From contig CALXRP010000002.1 of NCBI GenBank assembly GCA_944390885.1, positions 62,001 through 126,000 on the forward strand: DNA of 64,000 nucleotides, given 5' to 3'. The notes beneath the pieces were generated by a model that searched no databases, was not told the DNA's origin, and saw only the letters and a list, made by a program, of their open reading frames with translations. This DNA comes from an uncultured Alphaproteobacteria bacterium (GTDB lineage Bacteria; Pseudomonadota; Alphaproteobacteria; RF32; CAG-239). Position numbers and translations under genes: made by a program. Each line of letters opens with the position of its first letter. The first letter of the stretch is position 1. Shown piece after piece: positions 1 through 8,362 of the stretch.

Positions 1-258
1 GACGGCAATCGCCGGCAACTTGCCTGTCTTCCTGTCTTTTGGCAGATACAAATCTCCGGTTAGCTCAATACCGTATCTGTTCTTAAACTTAACCTTTTTC
101 ACGTCAACAGCTTCACTCCGGGCAAAAACCTTATCCCCCCCGTTGTTTTTCTCTCCATTCATAATTTCTGCTCCTCTTGCATTTGACATTAAAACAAATA
201 CCAGGGTCAAACCCCATAAAACTGAATTAAAAATTCTTTTGTTAAAAACAATATTCAT
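1..258 (-). CDS. Alpha/beta hydrolase, N-terminal part (runs off window)
   Basis: The reverse strand encodes 86 codons from an ATG at 258 to the window edge without a stop. A GGAG lies about 8 bases before the ATG. The protein opens with a probable signal peptide (hydrophobic WGLTLVFVLMSNARG), so it is likely exported. Then comes the stretch VKFKNRYGIELTGDLYLPKD followed by LPAIAV, which resembles the first beta strands of secreted alpha/beta hydrolases of the YcjY/FrsA type, where a glycine-rich oxyanion loop follows. The nucleophile elbow and the rest of the catalytic triad lie outside the window. It is divergent from a LysR regulator, a common arrangement for a regulated target, but that control is inference. 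Family is likely; substrate unknown. Confidence 0.7.
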   Translation of the reverse strand, partial: MNIVFNKRIFNSVLWGLTLVFVLMSNARGAEIMNGEKNNGGDKVFARSEAVDVKKVKFKNRYGIELTGDLYLPKDRKTGKLPAIAV

Positions 259-386
259 CTTTTGCTCCCGATTTATTGCAAAACTCTTTATACCTAATCA
301 TAAATTCTTCTTTACAAAATAGCAAATACTCATATCCTATATCATATTATGCCTTTAAAGCATATCACTCAAAAAGGAGACAGAAT

Positions 387-1295
387 ATGGAACTCAGGGT
401 ATTGCGCTATTTTCTGGCCGTCGCTGACCAGGGCAGCATAACCAAAGCAGCCGATTTTTTGCATATCACCCAACCCACCCTTTCCAGACAGTTAAAAGAT
501 CTGGAAGAAGAACTCGGCCTGCCGCTTTTCGTCCGCAGCAGTCATAATGTCATCCTCACCCCCGAAGGAGCCATCCTGCGCCAGCGTGCCGAAGAAATAC
601 TGGATATGGTTCAAAAAACCAAAAACGAATTTAACACCACTCCCACAGACATCTCCGGAGACATTTACATCGGCGGCGGCGAAACCGGCAGCATGCGTCT
701 GATTGCCGGAATAATAAAAGAACTGCAGCAAAAATATCCAAACATTTGTTACCATTTATATAGCGGCAATGCCGAAAATGTTACCGAGCGTTTAGACAAG
801 GGGCTGCTTGATTTCGGCGTATTGATTCAGCCGACGGATCTGTCAAAATACTGCAGCATATCCCTGCCGGAAAAAGACGTCTGGGGCGTTATTATGCCCA
901 AAGACTGCAGCCTCGCAAAAAAAGCAAGCATTACCAAAGCAGACTTGACTAACCTTCCTTTGATATGCTCCCAACAGGCAATCCGGCAAACACCTGCCCG
1001 CAATGATTTCAAAAACTGGTTTGGCAAAGATTTTAATAAACTAAACATCGTCGCCACCTACAATCTGGTCTTCAACGCCGCCTTACTGGCCGAGCAGAAA
1101 ATCGGTTATGTCCTGAGCCTTGACCGGCTTATTGATTCTATGGACAGTAACGTTTGTTTCCGCCCTTTCAGCCCGAGACTGGAATCCGGTTTGGATATTG
1201 TTTGGAAAAAGAACCGGATATTTTCTCCCGCCGCTCAAATATTCCTCGAGACACTCCGGCAAAAATTCGGCCCCGGATCATCACCGGAGCCGTAA
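387..1295 (+). CDS. LysR-family transcriptional regulator
   Basis: A 302-residue protein of the usual LysR length. The ATG at 387 is chosen over upstream in-frame starts because AAAAAGGAGACAGAAT precedes it and the protein then begins exactly at the winged-helix domain (MELRVLRYFLAVADQGSITK). The helix-turn-helix covers about residues 1-60, with AADFLHITQPTLSRQLKDLE typical of the family. Residues about 90-295 form the periplasmic-binding-protein-like effector domain. It probably binds the 128-base spacer shared with the divergent hydrolase gene and may control it. The effector cannot be read from the sequence. Confidence 0.9.
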   Translation: MELRVLRYFLAVADQGSITKAADFLHITQPTLSRQLKDLEEELGLPLFVRSSHNVILTPEGAILRQRAEEILDMVQKTKNEFNTTPTDISGDIYIGGGETGSMRLIAGIIKELQQKYPNICYHLYSGNAENVTERLDKGLLDFGVLIQPTDLSKYCSISLPEKDVWGVIMPKDCSLAKKASITKADLTNLPLICSQQAIRQTPARNDFKNWFGKDFNKLNIVATYNLVFNAALLAEQKIGYVLSLDRLIDSMDSNVCFRPFSPRLESGLDIVWKKNRIFSPAAQIFLETLRQKFGPGSSPEP

Positions 1296-1315
1296 AAATA
1301 GTTTGAAAATTATTT

Positions 1316-2215
1316 TTATTTATCGCGCTCGACAATATATTGTGCCAAATCTTTCAGAACTTGAGCTTTATCGCCGAAAATCTCCAATGCAGATTTTGCA
1401 TCTTCCACCAGTTTGGCGGCAATACCCCTCGCCTCATCCAAACCGCACAAGCCAACAAAAGTAAGCTTGTCCTGCTCTGCGTCTTTATGCAGTTTCTTGC
1501 CGACCAGCTCCTGGTTTCCGACCACGTCAAGAATATCATCAGCAATTTGAAAAGCCATACCGACATTCCGGGCATAAATCATCAAGGCATTATGTTCTTC
1601 GGTAGAAGCATGTCCCAAAACAGAACCTGCTTCACAGGCAAACCGCAGCAAGCGGCCGGTTTTCATCGCCTCAATATTTTTAATCAAATCATATTGATCA
1701 TTTTGCGGCTTCTCACGTTCGGCGTACAAATCCAGCATCTGACCGGCGACCATACCGTTAAAAGCACCGGCCGCCTGAGCCAAAAGCTGAATCAGCTGGC
1801 AGCGGATTCGGGCATCGTCAGATGTTTTCTTATGGCTGAGGATCTCAAAAGCATAAGTCAGCAGCCCGTCACCGGCCAAAATTGCCGTAGCCTCGTCAAA
1901 TTGTTTATGACAGGTCGGCTTGCCGCGCCGCAAATCATCATTGTCCATTGCCGGCAAATCATCATGAATCAGTGAATAAGAATGCAAACATTCCAAAGCC
2001 GCACCAACCCGCATATATTGCTCCGGCTTAACGTCAAAAAGCTTGGAAGTCTCTGCAACCAAAAACGGACGCAGTCTTTTGCCGCCGTTCGTCACCGAAT
2101 AAGCCATCGCTTCCGCCACTCTCTTTTCCGGTCCTTCCGGCAAAGCAAAATAATCGGCAATATAAGTATTAAACTCTTCGGCAAATTTTTTAATTCTCTG
2201 CTGAATTCCCAACAT
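1316..2215 (-). CDS. ispA: Polyprenyl synthetase, farnesyl diphosphate synthase type
   Basis: A 299-residue class I trans-prenyltransferase that condenses isopentenyl diphosphate with DMAPP/GPP to farnesyl diphosphate, feeding undecaprenyl carrier and quinone synthesis. The first aspartate-rich motif is seen as HDDLPAMDNDDLRRG, the second as FQIADDILDVVG, and the substrate-binding GGKRLRP is near residue 45. The size matches IspA rather than longer octaprenyl synthases. The ATG at 2215 directly follows the xseB stop (2216-2218), and its Shine-Dalgarno GGGGAGG lies inside the end of xseB, so the two genes are translationally coupled. The xseB-ispA pair is common in proteobacteria (often with dxs, which is not here). 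Confidence 0.93.
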   Translation of the reverse strand: MLGIQQRIKKFAEEFNTYIADYFALPEGPEKRVAEAMAYSVTNGGKRLRPFLVAETSKLFDVKPEQYMRVGAALECLHSYSLIHDDLPAMDNDDLRRGKPTCHKQFDEATAILAGDGLLTYAFEILSHKKTSDDARIRCQLIQLLAQAAGAFNGMVAGQMLDLYAEREKPQNDQYDLIKNIEAMKTGRLLRFACEAGSVLGHASTEEHNALMIYARNVGMAFQIADDILDVVGNQELVGKKLHKDAEQDKLTFVGLCGLDEARGIAAKLVEDAKSALEIFGDKAQVLKDLAQYIVERDK

Positions 2216-2464
2216 TTATTCCTCCCCTGCCGGATCCAGCGGAGCAGTTTTAAGTTCTCCGTCCGGCCCAAGCTCAATTTTTTCAATTTTAAGCTGAGCT
2301 GCCTTAAGTTTGTTTTCACACAGCTGTTTCAACGCAACGGCCTTTTCATAAGCGGCAATCGCATCATCAAGTTTAATCCGTCCGCTTTCCAACTCCCGGA
2401 CAATATTCTCAAGCTGTGCCAATGCCTCTTCAAAACTCAAATTTTGCAAATCTTCATCATTCAT
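2216..2464 (-). CDS. xseB: Exodeoxyribonuclease VII small subunit
   Basis: An 82-residue protein matching the small subunit of exonuclease VII, which binds XseA to degrade single-stranded DNA in repair. The conserved core LSFEEALAQLENIVRELESG and the following LDDAIAAYEKAVALKQLCE are typical of the two-helix fold. I chose the ATG at 2464, preceded by AGGAGTGAATTTG, over a GTG at 2473 that would sit on top of the Shine-Dalgarno. The C-terminus is acidic and slightly longer than in E. coli. It overlaps nothing but abuts ispA. XseA is not in the window. Confidence 0.92.
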   Translation of the reverse strand: MNDEDLQNLSFEEALAQLENIVRELESGRIKLDDAIAAYEKAVALKQLCENKLKAAQLKIEKIELGPDGELKTAPLDPAGEE

Positions 2465-2647
2465 CAAATTCACTCCTGAAATTTTTAAGCCATAATATTA
2501 CAATATATTTTTAATATCAAGACGATGGATACATATTACCCCATACTTTCGGGCGAAGGCGATAAGCTATATAGCAATTGGCTTTATTAGACCTGTTTCC
2601 GGCTCTCAAAACATGATATGTTAGTAATGTATTGTAGGAGAAAGAAC

Positions 2648-2956
2648 ATGGATAATTTGGCAATTAGTTTCGGAGCAAAGCTGTTAAAAGCCATGGGAAA
2701 TGCCAAGCGTTTGGAAATATTATATCATCTGCTCGGCAAAGAACTAAAAGTCGGAGAACTGGAACAACTGGTCGGCTTGTCACAATCTGCTCTTTCCCAG
2801 CATTTGGCAGTACTCAGAACCGAAGATCTGGTAAAAACCCGCCGCAAGGCACAAACCATTTTTTATTCGATAAAAAGCGAAAAAGTCATAAAAATATTAA
2901 ACCTGCTTGATATACTGTATAACAAACCGTACAAAACAGCAGCCATTGAAAAATAA
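2648..2956 (+). CDS. ArsR-family winged-helix regulator
   Basis: A 102-residue ArsR/SmtB-type repressor. The start at 2648 is set by TAGGAGAAAGAAC just before it; an upstream in-frame ATG at 2618 lacks such a site. Residues about 10-85 form the winged helix, with LVGLSQSALSQHLAVLRTED as the recognition-helix region. The metal-binding ELCVCDL motif of arsenic sensors reads ELKVGELEQ here, so the alpha-3 metal site is absent; the protein is closer to the NolR/HlyU or SdpR-like non-metal members. It stands alone and converges on the cysteine-rich gene. A short inverted repeat ACAT-GAT-ATGT lies upstream at about 2611-2621 and could be an operator. Confidence 0.85.
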   Translation: MDNLAISFGAKLLKAMGNAKRLEILYHLLGKELKVGELEQLVGLSQSALSQHLAVLRTEDLVKTRRKAQTIFYSIKSEKVIKILNLLDILYNKPYKTAAIEK

Positions 2957-2960
2957 TCAA

Positions 2961-2987
2961 ACCCCGGTATTTTGAAAATATCGGGGT
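2961..2987. terminator. Bidirectional hairpin between arsR-type gene and cysteine-rich gene
   Basis: ACCCCGGTATTT pairs with AAATATCGGGGT (one G-T pair) around a small loop. It lies between two convergent stops and has a short T-rich tail on the plus strand (CTGATCTTTCTT). Confidence 0.75.
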
Positions 2988-2997
2988 CTGATCTTTC

Positions 2998-4404
2998 TTA
3001 ATAAGTACAAGCATGCGATCCGTCACTGTCACATGATCCTACTGTATGTTCTCCGGATGCAACCGTCAAGCCTCCGAGTTTAGACTGGCACTCAGCCTTT
3101 GTAGCTGTTTTTGCAGAAAAGATACCAAAACCAGCTTTTCTGCAAATCTTTTTATATGTTCCTGTTGAAGTATTTTTACAATACATCGTACAAGCATAAG
3201 TCGGAGCAAATCCTTTCTGATACAAATCACCACAATATTGTTTATTTAAACAATCCCAACATACCAAACTACTTTGCTCACAATCCTTATACACATACTT
3301 CCACGGATTGGAAGGCTTAGAAGGAGTTGTCGTCCCAGTATTTCCAGTATTATTACCGGTATTGGTATTTTTGGTGCATTTATAACAAGTACCAGAAGTT
3401 GCCCCGCAAGAACAAGATCTAGATCTTGTGCTGGAAGTTGTGTAACCTGATCCGCAGGAACTGGACTTATACCCGCTCGGGCAGGAGTAGGAGTGAGTAT
3501 GTTTGCGGCAGGAGTAACAGGAGCTTCCGCATTCTGTCGAACCGCTGCGGTAAGATTCATATCCGCTTCTGCAACTAGAACTTTTTGATCCGGAAGAACA
3601 GGTATCACTGCATCTGTAACAAGACCCACATTCGGAAGTCGTAGAAAATGTTCCGTGATATGATGTGCTTGTTCCGGACGGACAGCCTTTACAGCGTTTG
3701 CAGGCTGTTCCACATTCGGTATAAGACGCTGTTGTTCCTGAATAGTTTTTAGAAGTCCCTGACGGGCAGGTATCATCACAGCAACGATAACAGGTATAGC
3801 CGCAGGTATCCCTTCCTGATGATCCGCGTGACGGGTCACAGGTGACTTTATAATCGGTCGGACATCCGGCGGAAGGAGAAGCGGTACAACATTTGCCGTA
3901 AGAACTATCCCACGGACAACGGTTTGAGGTGGCATAAAGCCGTCCCGGAGAACAAGAGTTGACATATCCTTGTTCACGGCAGGCTCTCGGCCGGTCTTCT
4001 TTACATCCTTTGTAATAAGGTTTTCCGTTCGGACATTGATCATTTACAAAGGAAGGTAAAGAACAGGTCTGCGTATTATAACCATTATTTTTACACCAGG
4101 TTACGGCATCACATTTCAAGTAATGGTCGTCACGGGAACAAGTACCGACTTTAGCCTGATATTGTGGGCATTCACCGGAGGAGTAATAAGTATATCCTTC
4201 TTTCTCACAATACTCAGTATCGGAGTTGATATTCATGTTAATATCACCCTGAACAACATCTTCGTCCATACAGTCCGGCAGAAAGCAAACGCCTGCAAGA
4301 GCATTGGAAGGAGGGAGAAAAACCGCAAAAGCGGCGGCGACAGCAAAGACTGATACCGCAGAATCAAGTTTCATGTGTAGCATATTTCTGTTAACGTTTT
4401 TCAT
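2998..4404 (-). CDS. Secreted cysteine-rich repeat protein, unknown function
   Basis: A 468-residue protein I do not recognise. The ATG at 4404 has GGGAGAAAGCCG before it. Residues 1-38 look like a signal peptide (SAVSVFAVAAAFAVFLPPSN then ALAG), so it should be exported. The mature part is unusually rich in cysteine, serine, glycine and tyrosine. Residues about 170-345 carry several related modules of roughly 28-40 residues, of the form CPSGTSxxY...ECGxxCxxC or CRSGY...ECGSSCYSC. A Thr/Asn/Gly/Pro linker around residues 345-365 separates them from a C-terminal cysteine-containing domain (about 370-468). Many disulphides are expected, fitting a surface or periplasmic structural role, but no enzyme motif is visible. 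It has its own promoter. Confidence 0.75.
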   Translation of the reverse strand: MKNVNRNMLHMKLDSAVSVFAVAAAFAVFLPPSNALAGVCFLPDCMDEDVVQGDINMNINSDTEYCEKEGYTYYSSGECPQYQAKVGTCSRDDHYLKCDAVTWCKNNGYNTQTCSLPSFVNDQCPNGKPYYKGCKEDRPRACREQGYVNSCSPGRLYATSNRCPWDSSYGKCCTASPSAGCPTDYKVTCDPSRGSSGRDTCGYTCYRCCDDTCPSGTSKNYSGTTASYTECGTACKRCKGCPSGTSTSYHGTFSTTSECGSCYRCSDTCSSGSKSSSCRSGYESYRSGSTECGSSCYSCRKHTHSYSCPSGYKSSSCGSGYTTSSTRSRSCSCGATSGTCYKCTKNTNTGNNTGNTGTTTPSKPSNPWKYVYKDCEQSSLVCWDCLNKQYCGDLYQKGFAPTYACTMYCKNTSTGTYKKICRKAGFGIFSAKTATKAECQSKLGGLTVASGEHTVGSCDSDGSHACTY

Positions 4405-4441
4405 CGGCTTTCTCCCATAATAGTTTCCTTACTGAAAATAT

Positions 4442-4470
4442 ATATTATCATAAAAAGAGGCTATTGTCAA
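4442..4470 (-). promoter_or_regulatory. Sigma-70 promoter of the cysteine-rich gene
   Basis: Read on the minus strand: TTGACA (4470-4465), 17-base spacer, TAATAT (4447-4442). The -35 is a perfect consensus. The start codon follows about 38 bases downstream of the -10. Confidence 0.75.
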
Positions 4471-4511
4471 TAGTAGCTGAGGGAGCATAAGATGTTTTTG
4501 GCTAACACACT

Positions 4512-4545
4512 AAAAAACCTTCAAAATTTTAGCATTTTGAAGGTT
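4512..4545 (-). terminator. Rho-independent terminator after the small lipoprotein gene
   Basis: On the minus strand AACCTTCAAAAT and ATTTTGAAGGTT form a 12-base stem with a short loop, followed by TTTTTT. Confidence 0.85.
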
Positions 4546-4585
4546 CATTTTTTTTCTAATATAATGCTTTTGTAACAACGGATTA

Positions 4586-4747
4586 TCACCACGGAACACC
4601 CTCAATACACCGATCCGGATGCTCTTGACAAAATCCTTCCTGTCTCTCGCCGCCATTGTACAACCTTTGCCGTTCTTCAGGAAAATCTCCGACCTCCAAA
4701 GTACAACCACTAATAAGCAATATTGCAAATAAAATAAATTTTCTCAT
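4586..4747 (-). CDS. Small lipoprotein, 53 residues
   Basis: A short gene with ATG at 4747, Shine-Dalgarno AGGTGG five bases before it, and TGA stop at 4588-4586. The product begins MRKFILFAILLISGC, a classic lipoprotein signal with the lipobox LISGC (Cys15 lipidated). The mature part is only 39 residues (TLEVGDFPEERQRLYNGG and onward), contains two more cysteines, and ends IEGVPW. It starts 9 bases after the stop of the membrane-protein gene and is followed by a strong terminator, so the two form one unit. Function unknown; it is too short to host an enzyme. A longer ORF in another frame over the same bases is a shadow. Confidence 0.75.
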   Translation of the reverse strand: MRKFILFAILLISGCTLEVGDFPEERQRLYNGGERQEGFCQEHPDRCIEGVPW

Positions 4748-4756
4748 TTATACCAC

Positions 4757-5125
4757 CTAAAAAACTATTACAACTGCATAAACTGCCAAAACAATCGTAA
4801 GCAAACGAGCTATTCCGCTCAGCCAAAGGCTTCGTTCATAAGCTGCTGCCGCCCGCCAAATACCGACTATTACATTCAGTAAATAAAAAATCCAAACCAA
4901 AATAATCGTAATATAACATAACGTCCACAAAATCGCCATTGTATCCGGTGTCAGCAGGCTAAAGTTTTTTGTATAATAAGCCAGCAAATCCGTTGTTTTG
5001 GTCTGACGAACCAAAAGTCTTTCAAAAATTTTAACCGCAAATGTAAGCAGTGCACCATATAACACGCCGAATTTCCATAATGTCACACTGAGTGACAATT
5101 CACCGGCACGCATTTTTTTAAACAT
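4757..5125 (-). CDS. Small integral membrane protein, unknown
   Basis: A 122-residue protein. I chose the ATG at 5125 because AAAGGATGATAGA precedes it; upstream codons in the same frame read into the region next to the sdaA terminator. Three hydrophobic segments are visible: about residues 10-32 (LWKFGVLYGALLTFAVKIF), 58-88 (LWTLCYITIILVWIFYLLN and the following VIVGIW) and 97-121 (LWLSGIARLLTIVLAVYAVV). No motif links it to a known family. It is co-transcribed with the downstream 53-residue lipoprotein, which suggests the two work together in the envelope; that is inference. Confidence 0.7.
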   Translation of the reverse strand: MFKKMRAGELSLSVTLWKFGVLYGALLTFAVKIFERLLVRQTKTTDLLAYYTKNFSLLTPDTMAILWTLCYITIILVWIFYLLNVIVGIWRAAAAYERSLWLSGIARLLTIVLAVYAVVIVF

Positions 5126-5227
5126 TCTATCATCCTTTTTCAGTTCAAGATATTTTATTGTGACTGCCAAGGTAAAAATTGACAAGCATTTTATTACAGT
5201 TATACGCAAATCGGCTGGCTGCAATAC

Positions 5228-5253
5228 AAAAAAACGGGAGAAATTCTCCCGTT
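5228..5253 (-). terminator. Terminator after sdaA
   Basis: On the minus strand ACGGGAGA and TCTCCCGT form an 8-9 base stem followed by TTTTTTT, three bases after the sdaA stop. Confidence 0.9.
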
Positions 5254-5255
5254 TC

Positions 5256-6638
5256 TCAACAGTTAGCGTGGTTCACGGCCAAACCACCCAAAGATGTTTC
5301 TTTATATTTATTGTTCATATCCCTGCCGGTATCAAACATTGTCTTAATCACGCTGTCCAGCGACACAATATGGTGCCCGTCGCCTTTCATAGCCAAACGA
5401 GCCGCATTAACGGCTTTAACCGCCCCCATGGCATTACGCTCAATACACGGCACCTGAACCAAACCGCCGATTGGATCACAAGTCAGCCCAAGATTATGCT
5501 CCATGGCAATTTCGGCAGCATTTTCAACCTGCTTGTTGGTCCCGCCCATTGCTGCCGCCAAACCGGCCGCCGCCATTGAACAAGCAACACCGACCTCGCC
5601 CTGGCAGCCGACTTCCGCACCGGAAATCGAGGCATTTGTCCGATACAGACTGCAAATGGCCGACGCCGTCAGCAAAAATTTGATAGTCCCCTCTTCCACG
5701 CTGTTTTCCGACTTTTTGCAGGCAATTCGTTCAAAATAGCGCATCACGGCAGGAATAATCCCGGCCGACCCCATTGTCGGCGCCGTCACAATCTGCCCGC
5801 CGGAAGCGTTTTCTTCTGCCACGGCAAAGCCCCAAAGATTAAGCCAATCTACAATCATCAATGGATCATAATCATTATTCAAAAATTTTTCCTGCAAACG
5901 TTTGGCAATTTCCGGAGCTTTTCTCGGCAGGTTCAATCCCCCCGGCAAAATTCCTTCCGTCCGCATGCCCCGATCCAATGAAGCCTGCATAACCCTGTCT
6001 ATTTTTTTGATTTGCGCCAAAACCTTTTCCCTGCCGAACAAAGCCGTTTCATTGGCCATCACCAGTTCGTCAATAGTCAGATGATGTTCATTGCATAAGG
6101 CAATCAGCTCCGCACAGGTATCAAAATTATAGGGCACATTATACGGTTCGCGTTCGATTCGCCGCTTAACCTCGTCTTTTCGGGCAACCGTACCGCCACC
6201 GACTGAAAAATACGTTTCTTCCAAAAGCAGACGCCCGTCTTTGTCAAAAGCCCTAAACGTCATACCGTTGGAATGTTCCGGCAAAAAAGTCTGCTTATCA
6301 AAAATCACATCCCTGTCCAGATCAAAATTTATCGCTTTTTCCTGTGCCAGGTGTAAAATTTTATCCCGCTGCACCGCCACAACATACGGTTTTTCCGGAT
6401 CAATCGCTTCGGCCTCCAGCGCCATCAGACCATAAACAATGGCCTTAACCGTTCCGTGTCCTTCCCCGGTCAGTGCCAAAGAGCCATACAGTGTCGTTTC
6501 CACCCGGCTAACCTTGCCAAAGACCTCATTGGCTTTCAGATTCTCAACATATCTTTTGGCAGCACGCATTGGGCCGACGGTATGTGAACTCGACGGGCCG
6601 ACTCCGATCGAGAAAATCTCAAAAAAGCTGTAATACAT
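5256..6638 (-). CDS. sdaA: L-serine ammonia-lyase, iron-sulfur, single chain
   Basis: A 460-residue L-serine dehydratase converting serine to pyruvate and ammonia with a 4Fe-4S cluster. The N-terminal domain opens [20 protein letters not shown], the family signature. The C-terminal catalytic domain carries the conserved cysteines in [20 protein letters not shown] and in [17 protein letters not shown]. The length matches the single-chain enzymes of E. coli (SdaA/SdaB). The ATG at 6638 has AGAGGACTGA before it. It is last in the minus-strand run below the M49 peptidase gene (8 bases apart), so serine catabolism may be co-expressed with peptide breakdown. sdaA and sdaB cannot be separated by sequence alone. 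Confidence 0.95.
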   Translation of the reverse strand: MYYSFFEIFSIGVGPSSSHTVGPMRAAKRYVENLKANEVFGKVSRVETTLYGSLALTGEGHGTVKAIVYGLMALEAEAIDPEKPYVVAVQRDKILHLAQEKAINFDLDRDVIFDKQTFLPEHSNGMTFRAFDKDGRLLLEETYFSVGGGTVARKDEVKRRIEREPYNVPYNFDTCAELIALCNEHHLTIDELVMANETALFGREKVLAQIKKIDRVMQASLDRGMRTEGILPGGLNLPRKAPEIAKRLQEKFLNNDYDPLMIVDWLNLWGFAVAEENASGGQIVTAPTMGSAGIIPAVMRYFERIACKKSENSVEEGTIKFLLTASAICSLYRTNASISGAEVGCQGEVGVACSMAAAGLAAAMGGTNKQVENAAEIAMEHNLGLTCDPIGGLVQVPCIERNAMGAVKAVNAARLAMKGDGHHIVSLDSVIKTMFDTGRDMNNKYKETSLGGLAVNHANC

Positions 6639-6646
6639 TCAGTCCT

Positions 6647-8362
6647 CTAAAAAAACATTTTGATATCTTTATATGGTTTTACCCCGAGCTCGGCGTGAAC
6701 CGCGGCAATTTTCTGCGAGACCTCGCTCCAGTTGCTGTAACGCTCAATAAAGTCTTTGGCCTTTTGCGGAGACATGGAAAGCTGAACCGCCACCGTATCC
6801 TCAAGCAATTGGTTCATCACCACGGGAAAACGTTCAAAATTTATATGCAGTTTCATATCTTCGTCAAATGAAATCGCCTTATTTTCCAACAGATAATTCA
6901 GCTCAATCAGCTCTGCCACCCGATGCGGCAGGGAAAGTTGGGGTTTTGCTTTGCCAAACAGGCGATAAACCACATGCGTTACATAAATCTTCTTCAGCGT
7001 TTCGTCATCAATCACGCCGGATTTAACGTATTCCGGCATAAAAGCAATGGAAACCACATCGGCTTTATGCTCCTCAATAATATGCTTATACTGCCCCAAA
7101 GCGGTTTGATACCGACTGTCCGGCCCCAGTGAATGTCCGTTTTCATGTCCGATAACAAACAGATGATCCATTTCGGGATCAAAATACTTATGCAGCTCCG
7201 GAGCAACCAGTTTTTCCAGCAATTTCTTATTTTTTTCTTTATCCACGCTCATCCTGACCTGGCGATGATATACGTTCCGCCGCCCGCCGCCGGTTTTAAT
7301 TGCCAACTTGTCATTATTCGGCAGATTTTGCGCCGTCGTAATCCCGCCGCGGCATTGGGCATAATCCCCGGTCAGCGCGGCCAAATCCACGTCTACCATT
7401 GTCTGCTTAAGGTCGTCGCTTTTATTGATATTTTGCTCATAACGATCGGCAAAAGGCATCTTTTTTGCCAACGCTTTCATCTGATCTTTGAACTTCAGCA
7501 AAAGTTCCGTCCCCGCCTTATTAACGATTCCGACGCGGATTCCGAGCATATCTTTAGAATTGACCTCAATATTATGCTTATTGATAAGTGCCATTAACTC
7601 TTCATTCTCAAACACGCTCGGTGTAATGGCATCATCATAGCACTCCCGCCCCAAGGTAAACTCCAAAACACTGTCCTGCAAAACCGCCCAATGCTTGTCG
7701 GCCAGCATATCCATATCTTCGTTATTTTGAATCAGCGCCTGAGCCTGCCAACCGAGAAAATCCTTAAAAGCCTCATCTGTTGTATAATGTGCCGCCACTT
7801 CCAGTTCGTTAGCAATGGCCGAAAACGCTTTGGCAAAATATTCCGTATAATCTATTGCTTTCAGCTCGGAACCGTCCCTGCGCACCATCGTCCGCGCACT
7901 CAAAATCTTCCGAACCTCATCAACTTTTCCCTCTTCCAACATTTTTTTGATAATTGTATGAAATTCCGCCGCCATCAGATCTGTCGGATAAAAATTGCGC
8001 CCCGGCAAACCGGAAATTCCTTTAAATATCTCCACCGGTTTGGCATCAATACCGTTCAGCCCTTCCACACCGTTTAACGAACGAAACAGCCGGAGAGCCT
8101 TTGCAGCATAAGAACTGTTTTTAGCCGCCTCTTCCAAAGCCTTCCGCTGAGCAATATTCATATGGTGATCTTGCTCCTGAGAAACCTCATTCATAATCTT
8201 TGCCGCCGCAACCAAATGCCTCAGAGCCTTCTGGTCGCCCTCCGGCAAAGCTTTGTAGCCTTCAAAATTTTCATCAATCAAAACAACCGGCAGCATCTGC
8301 TCATTCAACATCTTGTCCAGTTCGGCTTCGCTATAAGCAATTTCATAACCGTTAATTTCCAT
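6647..8362 (-). CDS. Zinc metallopeptidase of the dipeptidyl-peptidase III (M49) type
   Basis: A 571-residue protein without a signal peptide, so cytoplasmic. Near residues 400-408 it has GHENGHSLGP, an HExxH zinc site, and about 35 residues later IIEEHKADVVS, matching the second M49 motif EExxA(D/E) that gives the third ligand. Classical DPP III has a six-residue HEXXGH; the five-residue form occurs in some bacterial relatives. The conserved N-terminal lobe with FYPTDL also fits the M49/NUDX3-like group. It would cut dipeptides from oligopeptides. It overlaps the upstream Memo-AMMECR1 gene by 11 bases and is 8 bases before sdaA. Family fairly sure, substrate range unknown. Confidence 0.8.
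   Translation of the reverse strand: MEINGYEIAYSEAELDKMLNEQMLPVVLIDENFEGYKALPEGDQKALRHLVAAAKIMNEVSQEQDHHMNIAQRKALEEAAKNSSYAAKALRLFRSLNGVEGLNGIDAKPVEIFKGISGLPGRNFYPTDLMAAEFHTIIKKMLEEGKVDEVRKILSARTMVRRDGSELKAIDYTEYFAKAFSAIANELEVAAHYTTDEAFKDFLGWQAQALIQNNEDMDMLADKHWAVLQDSVLEFTLGRECYDDAITPSVFENEELMALINKHNIEVNSKDMLGIRVGIVNKAGTELLLKFKDQMKALAKKMPFADRYEQNINKSDDLKQTMVDVDLAALTGDYAQCRGGITTAQNLPNNDKLAIKTGGGRRNVYHRQVRMSVDKEKNKKLLEKLVAPELHKYFDPEMDHLFVIGHENGHSLGPDSRYQTALGQYKHIIEEHKADVVSIAFMPEYVKSGVIDDETLKKIYVTHVVYRLFGKAKPQLSLPHRVAELIELNYLLENKAISFDEDMKLHINFERFPVVMNQLLEDTVAVQLSMSPQKAKDFIERYSNWSEVSQKIAAVHAELGVKPYKDIKMFF

Noticed and set aside
20-322. 100-codon plus-strand ORF at the window start
   Set aside because: It lies opposite the exported alpha/beta hydrolase gene, which has a signal peptide and ribosome site; the plus-strand product has no coherent features.
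3246-4043. 265-codon ORF in another frame inside the cysteine-rich gene
   Set aside because: It arises from the regular Cys/Ser/Gly codon pattern of the real gene, lacks a ribosome site, and its product has no signal peptide or domains.
4510-4728. 72-codon ORF downstream of the small membrane protein
   Set aside because: It runs through the terminator hairpin; the overlapping 53-residue lipoprotein frame has lipobox, ribosome site and proper stop.
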